A DNA stretch of 64,000 nt from Myxococcales bacterium (GCA_020633315.1 JACKDV010000005.1:248001-312000), one strand, 5' to 3'. Positions 8,135 through 16,431 are shown, numbered from the stretch's first letter. Notes: a model not told the origin generated them from the sequence alone. Made by a program: numbers and translations.

Positions 8135-9672
8135 GCCGAGCCTACGATGCGATCGTGGTCGGGGCCGGGCACAACGGCCTCACCACCGCGGCGCTGCTGG
8201 CCAAGGCCGGCCGCAAGGTGTTGGTGCTCGAGCGACGCGAGCACCCGGGGGGGTTGGCCGCGAGCGAGGAATTCCACCCTGGCTACCGCAGCGCCGGGCT
8301 GCTCGGCGACACGGGGCTGGTGCGGCCCAGCGTGATCGCGGCCCTCGACCTCCCGCGCCACGGGCTGCGCCTGCACGAGGCACCGCCCACCGTGCTCGCC
8401 CTGGGCGACGGTAGCCACGAGCCCATCGCGATCCACGGTCGCCTCGAGCGGGCCGCGGAGGCGATCGCCAGGATCTCCCCGCGCGACGGCCAGCAGTACC
8501 GAGAGCTCGCCGCGCTGATGCAGCGCCTGGCTCCGGCCGTGCGGGAGCTGCTGGGCCGGCACCCGCTCGACCTGGTCGACCTCGAGTCGGAGCGCGTGTG
8601 GGACCTGGGGAAACGAGCGCTCCGCCTGCGCCGCCTGGGTCGCGACGATCTGCGGGAGCTGCTGCGGCTGCCGCCGATGAGCGTGGCCGAGGTGCTCGGC
8701 GAGCGCTTCGAGACCGAGCGCCTGCGGGCCGCGCTGTGCCTGCCCGCGCTGCTGGGCACCTTCGGCGGTCCCGAGCAGCCGGGCAACATGCTCGAGCTGA
8801 TGCGCCTGTGGTGCCTGCGGGGTCCCGGCGTGCTCGGGGGCGGGCCCATGCTGGTGGCGGCGCTGCGGGCTGCGGCCCAGGCCGCGGGGGTGGAGCTGCG
8901 CACGGGAGCGGCGGTCACCGGCCTGCGCGTGGGTACCGAGGGGATCGACGGCGTACGCCTCGAGGACGGCGAGACCATCGATGCCCGACTCGTCGCCGCC
9001 TCGTGCTCGCCTCGACTCACCCTGGAGGAATTGCTGCCGGCCGGGCTGCTCCCGCAGCGCCTCGAGCATCGCATCCACTGTTTTCGTAGCCGCGGCCGAG
9101 TGGCCGTGGTGCACCTCGCCCTGCGCCGCCCTCCTCGCTTCGCAGGCGAGCCCGCGGAATTCGCCCGCACCGGCGAGCACGTGACCGCGATCGAGCGTGC
9201 CTTCGACGCGACCAAGTACGACGAGCTCCCCGCGGAGCCCGCCCTCGAGCTCCACCTGGCCACCGAAGGCGATCCCGGGCGGGCACCCGAGGGGCACGCG
9301 GTGCTCAGCGCGACCGTCTACTTCGTGCCCACGCGGCCCCGCGATGGCTGGACCGACGGGCTGCGGGAGCGCCTGGGCGATGCCGTGGTGCGGCTGCTCG
9401 CGCGCCACGACGCGGGGCTGCCCGAGGCAGTGGTGGCCCGCGAGGTGCTCACCCCCGCCGACCTCGAGTCGCGCTACGGGATCCCGGGCGGACACCTCTT
9501 CCACGGCGAGCACGGCCTCGACCAGCTGATGTTCCGTCCCACGCCCGAGTGCATCCACTACGCCACGCCCCTGCCCGGGCTGTGGCTGTGCGGCAGCGGC
9601 AGTCACCCCGGCGGTGGCCTGAGCTGTGCGCCGGGCGAGCTCGCGGCCCAGGCGATCCTGGCGTCGAGCTAG
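8131..9672 (+). CDS. FAD-dependent oxidoreductase, second paralogue
   Basis: A 513-residue paralogue of the preceding oxidoreductase. The FAD motif YDAIVVGAGHNGLTTAALLA lies at residues 5-24 and is followed by VLVLERREHPGGLAASEE. The C-terminal motif LWLCGSGSHPGGGLSCAPGE is almost the same as in its neighbour. The central regions differ clearly, so the two may be partners in a heteromer or act on successive intermediates. Starts at ATG 8131 overlapping the previous stop. Ends the coupled series that began at 3131; the next 180 bases are non-coding. Confidence 0.9.
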   Translation: MSRAYDAIVVGAGHNGLTTAALLAKAGRKVLVLERREHPGGLAASEEFHPGYRSAGLLGDTGLVRPSVIAALDLPRHGLRLHEAPPTVLALGDGSHEPIAIHGRLERAAEAIARISPRDGQQYRELAALMQRLAPAVRELLGRHPLDLVDLESERVWDLGKRALRLRRLGRDDLRELLRLPPMSVAEVLGERFETERLRAALCLPALLGTFGGPEQPGNMLELMRLWCLRGPGVLGGGPMLVAALRAAAQAAGVELRTGAAVTGLRVGTEGIDGVRLEDGETIDARLVAASCSPRLTLEELLPAGLLPQRLEHRIHCFRSRGRVAVVHLALRRPPRFAGEPAEFARTGEHVTAIERAFDATKYDELPAEPALELHLATEGDPGRAPEGHAVLSATVYFVPTRPRDGWTDGLRERLGDAVVRLLARHDAGLPEAVVAREVLTPADLESRYGIPGGHLFHGEHGLDQLMFRPTPECIHYATPLPGLWLCGSGSHPGGGLSCAPGELAAQAILASS

Positions 9673-9842
9673 CGAGCATCGCTCCCCTTCGTCGCGCCGA
9701 GCTCTGGCTCCGCGGGAGACCTGGTGCCCCGAGTCTCGGCCTGCCGAGGATGCCGCAGATTTTTCGCAGCTCGTCCTCGGGAAGAGCTTCCCTTTTGCAC
9801 GTTGAGTGCCTCGAGGCGGCGGTACAACCAAATTCCGGCCCG
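9673..9842. other. Intergenic region upstream of the sigma/CHAT operon
   Basis: No convincing coding sequence. A perfect dyad GGGAAG-AG-CTTCCC lies at 9779-9792, too short for a good terminator and more like an operator half-site pair. The stretch from about 9755 to 9835 is lower in GC than its surroundings, as expected for a promoter region. No ECF-type GGAAC box is visible. Confidence 0.4.
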
Positions 9843-9848
9843 TAGCCT
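9843..9848 (+). promoter_or_regulatory. Putative -10 box TAGCCT of the sigma/CHAT operon
   Basis: TAGCCT ends exactly 7 bases before an ATG at 9856, the same layout as the other leaderless-type starts in this window. No clear -35 box is visible. It is the best promoter candidate for the small acidic ORF and the sigma factor operon behind it. Confidence 0.35.
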
Positions 9849-9855
9849 CGCCGCA

Positions 9856-9885
9856 ATGGATGCAGAGACCTGCCGGAATCGATGA
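9856..9885 (+). CDS. Nine-codon leader peptide (possible)
   Basis: ATG at 9856 opens a nine-codon frame, MDAETCRNR, that ends in TGA at 9883-9885. The stop overlaps the ATG at 9882 of the next ORF as ATGA. Its start lies 7 bases after a TAGCCT box, so it could be read from a leaderless transcript and serve to couple translation to the following acidic ORF. Nothing else supports it and it may be chance. Confidence 0.3.
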   Translation: MDAETCRNR

Positions 9886-10157
9886 GAGAGGTAGACGACC
9901 CCATGCCGACGGACACCATGGCGAGCGGAGACGACGGAGAGAGCGACGACGAGACCACGATGACGCCGAGCGTGGGCGAAGACGATGATGACGAGCTCGA
10001 CGTGGTGGCACGGATCCCGAAGCCGGTCGAGAGCGTGCTGACCACCAGGACCCTCGACTTGCCGAAGACGGATCCCGGGGGCGAGGGCGGCCGTGAGCTC
10101 TTGTCCCGCACGCAGGGCGCAGCGCACCGTGGACGAGACGGCGGTGGGCGTCGCTAG
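9882..10157 (+). CDS. Small acidic hypothetical protein before the ECF sigma factor
   Basis: A 91-residue frame with a highly acidic N-terminal half (GDDGESDDETT and GEDDDDELD) and a basic, Gly/Arg-rich tail. Third codon positions are mostly G or C over the first 70 codons, as in real genes here. The start at 9882 overlaps the stop of a nine-codon leader frame; ATG at 9903 is an alternative. It ends 32 bases before the sigma factor gene and points the same way. No family recognised. An antisense frame of similar length exists but has no plausible protein features. Confidence 0.45.
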   Translation: MREVDDPMPTDTMASGDDGESDDETTMTPSVGEDDDDELDVVARIPKPVESVLTTRTLDLPKTDPGGEGGRELLSRTQGAAHRGRDGGGRR

Positions 10158-10189
10158 GCCCCGCGGCGACGAGGAGTCTTCGAGGACGA

Positions 10190-10765
10190 ATGCCGTCTGT
10201 GGCCACGCCCGAGGACGAGCGAGCCCCGCCCGCAGGGCTCGCTCGGGATGGCGCACGAGCGTCCATCTCGGCCGCCTTCGAGGAGCTCCAGCCCCGCTTG
10301 CAGGCGCTGGCCATCAAGCTGTGTGGCGACCCCAGCGACGCCCGGGACCTCGTCCAGGACACCTTCGAGCGGGCGCTGGTCAACTCGCATCGCTTCGTGC
10401 CGGGCAGCAACCCACGGGCCTGGCTGGGCACGATCCTCCGCAACCTCTTCATCGATCGGTGCCGCCGCAAGCAGCGATGCTCGACGGTGGATCTCGAGTC
10501 GGATCGAATCCCGAGCCCGGTCCCCGAGCGGCCGCCATGGTGGGCCGCCCTCACCCGTGAGGACCATGACCGCGCGGTGCAGCAGCTTCCCGATCCATTC
10601 CGCGAGACCTATGTCCTCCACGTGGTGGAAGGGCTCTCCTACAAGGAGATCTCCGCGGAGCTGGGGCTGAGCATGAACACGGTCGGCACCCGCATTCGCC
10701 GGGCACGGCTGAGGCTGCGCGACATCCTCCGAGAGCAGGCCGGCCGCAGGGAGAGCAAGCCATGA
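10190..10765 (+). CDS. ECF-type RNA polymerase sigma factor
   Basis: A 191-residue ECF sigma factor. Region 2 contains the core-binding motif DARDLVQDTFERALVN at about residues 58-73 and the -10 recognition segment NPRAWLGTILRNLFIDRCRR. Region 4 has QLPDPFRETYVLHVVEGLSY and the helix-turn-helix YKEISAELGLSMNTVGTRI. A GAGGACGA precedes the ATG. The stop overlaps the next start (ATGA at 10762), which encodes an anti-sigma-like, TPR and CHAT fusion. Such coupling is typical of an ECF sigma and its cognate regulator, so this sigma is probably held inactive at the membrane by that protein. Confidence 0.95.
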   Translation: MPSVATPEDERAPPAGLARDGARASISAAFEELQPRLQALAIKLCGDPSDARDLVQDTFERALVNSHRFVPGSNPRAWLGTILRNLFIDRCRRKQRCSTVDLESDRIPSPVPERPPWWAALTREDHDRAVQQLPDPFRETYVLHVVEGLSYKEISAELGLSMNTVGTRIRRARLRLRDILREQAGRRESKP

Positions 10766-13737
10766 GCGACTCACCATGGCCTCCGCCCGAGGACGAGCTC
10801 AGCGCCCTGCTCGACGGCGAGCTCGACGAGGACCAGGCGAGCCGGGTCCGCGAGCGGCTGGCCGGCGACGAGGCGGCCCAAGACGAGCTGCACGAGCTCA
10901 TCCAGCTCGCGCTGCTCGCCGACGAGCCGGCATCGACCCACGCCGCGTCGTCCGACGAAGCCGATCCGAGCAGCCCGGGCCCGGTGGTCTCGCTGTCCAG
11001 CCGGCGCCCTCGCCTGACGCTCGCGCTGACGATCGTGGGCACGCTGGCGGCCGCCGCCGCATTGCTGCTGCTGATGCGAGCGCCCCCGAAGCCCGCCTCC
11101 GACGCGGTCGAGGACGACTCCGTCGTGGCCCTGCAGGACACGCGCCGGCTGGAGCCTCGCCTCTCCCATCCCACCCTCGACCGACACCGTCCCTACGCCC
11201 CGCTGCGCTCTGGAGAGACGAGCCACGAGTCCATCTCCCTGGCGGAGCTCGCCGAGGTCGAGGCCTCGGGACGCAAGGACCTCCTCGCAGGCCTGCTCGT
11301 GCTCACCGGGGAGCTCGAGCGGGCCGAGGCTCAGCTCGACTCCCTGGGAGACTCGGCCGACGCGAGCAACGACCGCGGGGTCGTGTCGTTGCTCGAGCAC
11401 GACCCCGCACGAGCGCTCGCCTGGTTCGACGAGGCGCTCGCCCGCGATCCCGATCACCTACCCGCGAGATGGAACCGGGCCCTCGCCCTTCGCGAGCTGG
11501 AGCTACCCCTGGCCGCCGCGGCCGAGCTCGAGGCCGTGGCCGCGGCCGAAGAGCCCGGGTGGTCGACCGAGGCCTCCGAGCGCGCCCAGGCCCTCCGCGA
11601 GGGAGCACTGGCTCGACGAGAGGGCCAGGGGGCGGTGGACGAGGCCGGTCGATCGATGATGGTCGGCGGTCCTCCCATCGCACCCGATCTCGCCCGCGAG
11701 TACCCGGACCAGTCGCGCCTCTTCCTCTACGACGCCATCCGCTCTGCTCCCTCGCCCGAGCGCGTCGCCGAGCTCGAGCCCCTGGCCGAGCAGCTCGACG
11801 GGCTGCAGGGAGGCCGACACCTGCACGACTTGATCGAGCGAGTCACGAGCGCCGACTTCCAGCGACGAGCCCCGCTCGCCCGGGCCTACGGGGCCCTCGT
11901 GGCCGGTGGGGTCCGCCGCGGCCCCAACCCCGAGGCCGAGCGACTCCTCGCCGAGGCCCGCGCGGCGGAGCAGGACGACATCGTCCTCGGGCTGCTCTAC
12001 TGGCTCGCCCGCATCCCCGACGCCCAGCCGGAGTACCTCGAGCGGGCGGCGGGCGATCCCTGGTTCGAGCAGCTCGCGGCCTGGTCCGTCGGCTCGGCCC
12101 AGCTCGAGCGCGTGGAGCTCGAGCTCGCGGTGAGCGTGCTCGACCAGGCACGCGAGCGCTGTCGCGACGGACGCTTCGCGTTCCGGTGCAGCCTCGTCGA
12201 GCGCAGCCTATCCGAGGCGCTGGCCCAGCTCAGGCGGCTGCCCGAGGCCGAGCGGATCGCCCTCGCCGGCTTCGCGCGCGCGCGCGCGGCCGGGCTGTGG
12301 ACGCAAGAGGGCGACATCCTGGCCGTCTTGGTGCTGATCGCTCGCTACCGGGGCGACGTCACCAAGACCCGCGCCTACCTCGAGGAGAGCATGCAGCGGC
12401 TTCCCGAGGAGCCCCGGCTGCGGTGCGAGTTCGAGGCCTACGCCCTGGAGACGATGGCCATGGTCTCCGTCGAGGTCCTCGAGCCCGAGCGGGCGCTCGC
12501 GGAGCTGCGCCGGATCCCCGAGTGCGGCGAGGGGCCTGCGCCCCTGCAGACGGCGATGATGCTGGCCGACATCGCCCGCATGACCGGCGAGACGCCCCGG
12601 GCCGAGGAAGCGCTCGAGATCGTGGCCGAGCACCGCAAGCACGACCTCACGGCCGGAGACCTCGCGTTCGCGCTCCACATCCAGGGGCGGGCCCAGCTCG
12701 TGCTCGACCGTGCGGCCGGCGAAGCCACGCTCCACCAGTCGCTGTCGACGGCACGGACCGAGGGGGCGTCCGATCCGCTCGGGGCCATGTCGGCCGCGTT
12801 CAGCCACTACCTGCTGGTGCTCGAGGCGGGCGCGGCCGGGGAGCACGACGAGGTCCTCCGCCGCTCGGCCGAGGCGCTGGGCGTCGTGCCCCCCGAGCGA
12901 TGCGCACTGGCGGCGACCGTCGTGCTCGAGCGCGCGACCGTGGTCGCGCTCGACGATCGGGGAGTCGCCCACGGCTCCTTCGAGGGAGCGCGCAGGTCCC
13001 CGGGCTTCGAGGTGGAGCGCCTCGTTCCTCCCGCGATGATCGACTCGCTCTCGGCCTGCGAGCAGGTCGACGTGCTCGCCCTGCCCCCGGTGAGCGGCCG
13101 GGCGGGGTTGCTGCCCCCCGAGATCGCCTGGAGCTACCGGGTCGGCCCCGAGCGAGACCCGCCGCCGACCCACGCGAGCCCCCAGCGGCTCGTCGTCGCG
13201 GACGTCGAGGCCCCCGAGGCCCTCGGCCTGCCGCACCTGCGCCCCTGGAGACCCGAGCCCGGCGACGGGGTGACGACGCTGCTGGGCACCGAGGCGACCC
13301 CGTCTCGGGTCCTCGCGGCGATTCCGAGCGCAGACGAGATCGAGCTCCACGTCCACGGGCTGGTCGACCTCACCCTCTCGGATACGTCTCACCTGGTGCT
13401 CTCGCCGGACGCCGATGGCCGCCATGCCCTCACCGCCGGGGCCATCCGATCGCTGACGCTGCCTCGATCTCCGCTCGTCGTCCTCGGGGCCTGCCACGCC
13501 GGTCACGTGGCGCCCTTCCTCCACGAGCCCTGGAGCCTCCCGCTGGCCTTCCTCGAGGCGGGCGCCCGGGCCGTGATCGCCTCCCCCGCCGTGGTCGACG
13601 ACGCCGAGGCCTACGCGTTCTTCGAAGCGGTCCTGCGGCTGATCCACGACGGGCTCTCGCCCGCCCGGGCGGTCCGCGATGCTCGGCGAGGCGCCCCGCC
13701 GGGGAGCTGGAAGAACGACGTCATCGTCTTCCGCTGA
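10762..13737 (+). CDS. Anti-sigma-like / TM / TPR / CHAT-protease fusion protein
   Basis: A 991-residue chain with an unusual order. Residues 10-55 (DELSALLDGELDEDQASRVR and following) resemble the N-terminal anti-sigma domain of RseA/zf-HC2-type proteins, but without zinc ligands. A single TM helix lies at about 85-106 with RRPR on its N-side, predicting a cytoplasmic N-terminus. Residues about 150-780 are helical and TPR-like. The C-terminus is a CHAT domain: the catalytic His is H865 in ELHVHG and the nucleophile C911 in VVLGACHAG, followed by AFLEAGARAVIAS. CHAT domains are caspase-related proteases. Coupled by ATGA to the ECF sigma gene. Inferred role: membrane-bound regulator of that sigma, released by proteolysis. 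Confidence 0.85.
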   Translation: MSDSPWPPPEDELSALLDGELDEDQASRVRERLAGDEAAQDELHELIQLALLADEPASTHAASSDEADPSSPGPVVSLSSRRPRLTLALTIVGTLAAAAALLLLMRAPPKPASDAVEDDSVVALQDTRRLEPRLSHPTLDRHRPYAPLRSGETSHESISLAELAEVEASGRKDLLAGLLVLTGELERAEAQLDSLGDSADASNDRGVVSLLEHDPARALAWFDEALARDPDHLPARWNRALALRELELPLAAAAELEAVAAAEEPGWSTEASERAQALREGALARREGQGAVDEAGRSMMVGGPPIAPDLAREYPDQSRLFLYDAIRSAPSPERVAELEPLAEQLDGLQGGRHLHDLIERVTSADFQRRAPLARAYGALVAGGVRRGPNPEAERLLAEARAAEQDDIVLGLLYWLARIPDAQPEYLERAAGDPWFEQLAAWSVGSAQLERVELELAVSVLDQARERCRDGRFAFRCSLVERSLSEALAQLRRLPEAERIALAGFARARAAGLWTQEGDILAVLVLIARYRGDVTKTRAYLEESMQRLPEEPRLRCEFEAYALETMAMVSVEVLEPERALAELRRIPECGEGPAPLQTAMMLADIARMTGETPRAEEALEIVAEHRKHDLTAGDLAFALHIQGRAQLVLDRAAGEATLHQSLSTARTEGASDPLGAMSAAFSHYLLVLEAGAAGEHDEVLRRSAEALGVVPPERCALAATVVLERATVVALDDRGVAHGSFEGARRSPGFEVERLVPPAMIDSLSACEQVDVLALPPVSGRAGLLPPEIAWSYRVGPERDPPPTHASPQRLVVADVEAPEALGLPHLRPWRPEPGDGVTTLLGTEATPSRVLAAIPSADEIELHVHGLVDLTLSDTSHLVLSPDADGRHALTAGAIRSLTLPRSPLVVLGACHAGHVAPFLHEPWSLPLAFLEAGARAVIASPAVVDDAEAYAFFEAVLRLIHDGLSPARAVRDARRGAPPGSWKNDVIVFR

Positions 13738-13802
13738 CCCGCCTCGACGGGAAGAAGCGGGCAGGAGCACGTTGTGCCGGGTGCCCCCCGGAGCGACCTT
13801 CC

Positions 13803-15002
13803 ATGAGCCCCCCCACCGCCGACTGCACCAGCCTCGAGTCGAACATCCTCGATCTCCACGAGGCCATCTACGCCTCGAAGATGCTCCTGACCTACTGCTC
13901 GCAGGAGCGCATCCCGGTGAGCCGCGAGGCCCTGCGGGTCCTCGTCGGCGCCCAGCACCGCGGCGCGAGCGAGTCGGCCGAGAGCCAGCGGGATTTCGAG
14001 GTCGAGTTCTGGAGCGCGTTCAACGAGGTGATGACCAGCGTGGCGCCGGTCACCATCGAGAGCCTCGCGGCCAGCCTCGGCACCTACGACTTCGCGCTCG
14101 AGGGAGCCACGGGCACCAGGCCCGTCGCCCGGAGGACCCTCGCGCAGCAGGCCGTCGCGTGCTTTCGCCGGATCGCCCTGCTGGTGCTGCTGGTGCTGCT
14201 CGGCGTGCAGGGATACATGGACTGGGGGCGGATGGCGCACGACCAGCTGCGGGTGCTCGGCGAGCGTCAGGCCGAGCTCGAGGACGAGCTGATCCGGCTC
14301 GTGGCCTCCGCCCCGGCCGGAGCTCCGCTGACGGTGCGAGGGACGCCGAGCTACGAGCACCTCGCTCGCCAGCGCAGCGCGGTCGAGGCCCAGATCGCGA
14401 ACAACTTCGGTGCGCTCCGGTCGTGGAGCTTCTGGAGCGCGTGGTCCGACCCCTCCGACGGGGACATCAACCCCTACCGGTCGCACGTGCTGGAGCGAGA
14501 GGAGCTGACCCTCACCGACGAGGCGACGGTCTCGGCCCTGGCGCGGGAGCGGAAGCTCGCCGAGACCGACACCGAGAAGTACGAGCTGATGGTGACGGCC
14601 GGGATGATCCTGTCGCTGCTGCAGGCCTACGTGCTGCCGCTGCTCTACGGGCTGCTCGGGGCCTCGCTCTACGTGCTGCGCACGCTGCAGCACCAGGTGC
14701 GCAGGCGGACCTACTCCCCCGCGTCCAACGCCGACTTTCGCATCCACATGTCGCTGGGGGCCCTCGCCGGGATCGCGATCGGGTGGCTGCTGTCACCCGG
14801 GGACGAGGCGAGCGCGTCGCTGTCGAGCTTCGCGCTGGCGTTCCTGGCCGGCTACAGCATCGACGTCCTGTTCGGCCTCATGGACGGGCTCATCGCGAGG
14901 ATCCAGCTCTCGACCCCCGGCGCAGGGGAACGCGAGCCCCACGCGGAGCCCGAGCCCTGTGCATCGCTGGGCGAGGTCGAGCAGCGGACGCTGCCGGCCT
15001 GA
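13803..15002 (+). CDS. Multi-pass membrane protein of the sigma/CHAT operon
   Basis: A 399-residue protein with no recognised family. Residues 1-115 are soluble and helical. TM helices are predicted at about 124-139, 266-293, 317-331 and 339-363. Between the first and second TM is a 125-residue loop with a coiled-coil-like start (LGERQAELEDELIRLVASAP). The C-terminal tail is Glu/Pro-rich. It follows the CHAT gene by 65 bases on the same strand and no promoter or terminator is evident between them, so it is probably the third gene of the operon. It could be a membrane partner, sensor or target of the CHAT protease; this is inference from position. Confidence 0.8.
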   Translation: MSPPTADCTSLESNILDLHEAIYASKMLLTYCSQERIPVSREALRVLVGAQHRGASESAESQRDFEVEFWSAFNEVMTSVAPVTIESLAASLGTYDFALEGATGTRPVARRTLAQQAVACFRRIALLVLLVLLGVQGYMDWGRMAHDQLRVLGERQAELEDELIRLVASAPAGAPLTVRGTPSYEHLARQRSAVEAQIANNFGALRSWSFWSAWSDPSDGDINPYRSHVLEREELTLTDEATVSALARERKLAETDTEKYELMVTAGMILSLLQAYVLPLLYGLLGASLYVLRTLQHQVRRRTYSPASNADFRIHMSLGALAGIAIGWLLSPGDEASASLSSFALAFLAGYSIDVLFGLMDGLIARIQLSTPGAGEREPHAEPEPCASLGEVEQRTLPA

Positions 15003-15056
15003 GCGGGTCGGGGTCGCCTCGCACGTGGAGCCGGGCGGCCGTCCTCACAGCGGGGC

Positions 15057-15755
15057 TCACACCAGCGCCGCGTCCACCTCGTCCAGCATCGAGCGCACCC
15101 GAGCCTCGCTCACGGAAGGACGCAGCACCGGCACCAGCGCGGGACCATCGGCCGGGCCCACCACCCACGGATGCGCCCGCTCGGTGCGGGTGGTGAGCAC
15201 CAGGGTCGCCGCGAGCTCGCCCGCCTCGACCCGCGACGCATGGAACTCACCGGCCGGCACGGCGTAGCGCCCCCCGGCCTCGGTGCGCTGGGGCGTGCAC
15301 GCGTGCACGCTCACCCGCCGCTCGCTGCGACGCATGCACGAGCGTCGCTCCCGGCCATACTCCACCGCGTAGAGCAGCGCATCACCCTCGGGCTCGTCCT
15401 CCACCGCGTAGCCATGGCTGTGGACGGCGCCGCACAGGACCCGCGAGCTCAGGTGCCACACGTGATCGTGCACGGGCCAGCACGGTCGCCCCTGCTCGCG
15501 CCCAGCGGGCGGCCACAGGTGCAGGCGCAGGGCTCCCCGGGCATCGCGGTGGAGCTCGAGCACCACGAAGCCGGTCGGGTGCCAGGCCGCGGGCGGAGGC
15601 CGATCCCAGAGCTCGCCGAGCAGCGCCCGCAGCTCGTCGCGGGTCACGACCTCGTCACGACGGAGCCGCGCCATCGCTCGCCGGGCCAGGGCCTCCCGAG
15701 GGGCCTGGTCCGCGGACGACGATCGTGACCGTGTTGCCCTGATCAACGCGATCAC
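15057..15755 (-). CDS. Cupin-like hypothetical protein
   Basis: A 232-residue protein. The central part resembles a cupin or cysteine-dioxygenase-like barrel: PTGFVVLELHRD, then VHDHVWHLSSRVLCGAVHSHGY with several His that could bind metal, and later AGGRYAVPAGEFHASRVEAG with a second-motif-like P-x-G-x-x-H. No substrate can be assigned. Starts at GTG 15755; a TACCCT hexamer directly abuts this GTG, so if that is the -10 box the true start would be a few codons further in. It converges with the sigma/CHAT operon and lies downstream of an ECF sigma gene, separated from it by a hairpin. Confidence 0.7.
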   Translation of the reverse strand: MIALIRATRSRSSSADQAPREALARRAMARLRRDEVVTRDELRALLGELWDRPPPAAWHPTGFVVLELHRDARGALRLHLWPPAGREQGRPCWPVHDHVWHLSSRVLCGAVHSHGYAVEDEPEGDALLYAVEYGRERRSCMRRSERRVSVHACTPQRTEAGGRYAVPAGEFHASRVEAGELAATLVLTTRTERAHPWVVGPADGPALVPVLRPSVSEARVRSMLDEVDAALV

Positions 15756-15774
15756 AGGGTACCGCCGCTGCCAC

Positions 15775-15803
15775 GGCGACCGCGAGCCGCCACCGCGATC
15801 GCC
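15775..15803 (-). terminator. Hairpin terminator after the ECF sigma gene
   Basis: Arms GGCGACCGCG (15775-15784) and CGCGATCGCC (15794-15803) with a 9-base loop. The single mismatch becomes a G-U pair in minus-strand RNA, giving an unbroken 10-pair stem only in that direction. It lies just after the stop of the sigma gene at 15816. No U-tract. Confidence 0.45.
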
Positions 15804-15815
15804 CCCCGTCGCCGA

Positions 15816-16418
15816 TCAGCCGCCGTCGATCGTCCCGCGCAGCGCCAGCACGCTGGCCCCCAGCCGCTCGTCGTCGGCCTCGCCGGTCCCGGACCCGACC
15901 GCCAGGGCCTCGCGCAGGGCCTCGCGGGCCCGCCGCAGGCGGCTCTTGACCGTGCCCTGCGGAACCTCGAGCGCATCGCTGAGCTCGCGGGTGCTCAGCT
16001 CCTCCCAGTAGTGCAGCTCGATCACGATCTGCAGATCGACGGGGATCCTCCGCATGGCCTCGAGCAGGCGGGTCTGCTCGGCGTTGCGGGCCGCGATGGT
16101 GCTGGGCCGGGGATCGAGGTCGGCCACCGAGCTACGCGAGGCGTCGAAGTCGAGGCGGTCGCGGAAGCGCGAGCGGAAGTGGTGCAGCAGGGTGTTGCGC
16201 GCCACCCCGAACAGGAAGCCGCGGAACGGCGCGTCGCCCCGGAAGCGATCCTTGCTCCGCACGCACTCGAGCATGGTGGTCTGGATCAGATCCTCGTAGG
16301 CATCCGGGGCCTTGGTGCGAAAGAAACGATAGAGGGCATCGAAGTGCCGGCGGTACAGCATGGCGCCAGCGGCCTCGTCGCCGCCGGCCCAGGCTCGGAG
16401 CAGTGCCTCGTCGCTCAC
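15816..16418 (-). CDS. ECF-type RNA polymerase sigma factor
   Basis: A 200-residue ECF sigma factor. Region 2: YEDLIQTTMLECVRSKDRFR, then FRGFLFGVARNTLLHHFRSR. Region 4: RIPVDLQIVIELHYWEELST with the helix-turn-helix TRELSDALEVPQGTVKSRL. The start is placed at the GTG at 16418 (MSDEALLRAWAGGDE) because a TATGCT box ends 7 bases upstream; the ATG at 16430 lies inside that box and cannot be the start if the box is real. No anti-sigma gene is adjacent. It is clearly paralogous to the sigma at 17915, and the two flank an ADYC lipoprotein gene. The last 25 residues are a Gly/Asp-rich tail. Confidence 0.92.
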   Translation of the reverse strand: MSDEALLRAWAGGDEAAGAMLYRRHFDALYRFFRTKAPDAYEDLIQTTMLECVRSKDRFRGDAPFRGFLFGVARNTLLHHFRSRFRDRLDFDASRSSVADLDPRPSTIAARNAEQTRLLEAMRRIPVDLQIVIELHYWEELSTRELSDALEVPQGTVKSRLRRAREALREALAVGSGTGEADDERLGASVLALRGTIDGG

Positions 16419-16425
16419 GGCGAGG

Positions 16426-16431
16426 AGCATA
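16426..16431 (-). promoter_or_regulatory. Putative -10 box TATGCT for the ECF sigma gene
   Basis: TATGCT, 7 bases (CCTCGCC) before GTGAGC. The identical arrangement TATGCT-N7-GTGAGC occurs at 27317. It predicts a leaderless transcript and rules out the ATG inside the box as the start codon. Confidence 0.5.

Noticed and set aside
6509..9672. Carotenoid biosynthesis cluster because of two phytoene-desaturase-like genes
   Set aside because: No phytoene synthase or other carotenoid gene is near, and the GcvT-like neighbour argues for a different substrate.
9779..9792. GGGAAGAGCTTCCC as a terminator of the oxidoreductase operon
   Set aside because: A six-base stem with a two-base loop cannot form a stable hairpin; listed only as a possible operator dyad.
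8014..10554. An 846-codon open frame on the minus strand
   Set aside because: It runs antisense to the second FAD oxidoreductase and the sigma gene, is rich in Arg, Gly, His and Pro, and shows no domain. Long antisense frames are expected in DNA with this GC content and codon bias.
10776..13802. Plus-strand frame running through the CHAT gene in a different frame and joining the membrane protein gene
   Set aside because: The upstream part is an Arg/Gly-rich shadow of the CHAT fusion. The real gene starts at the ATG at 13803.
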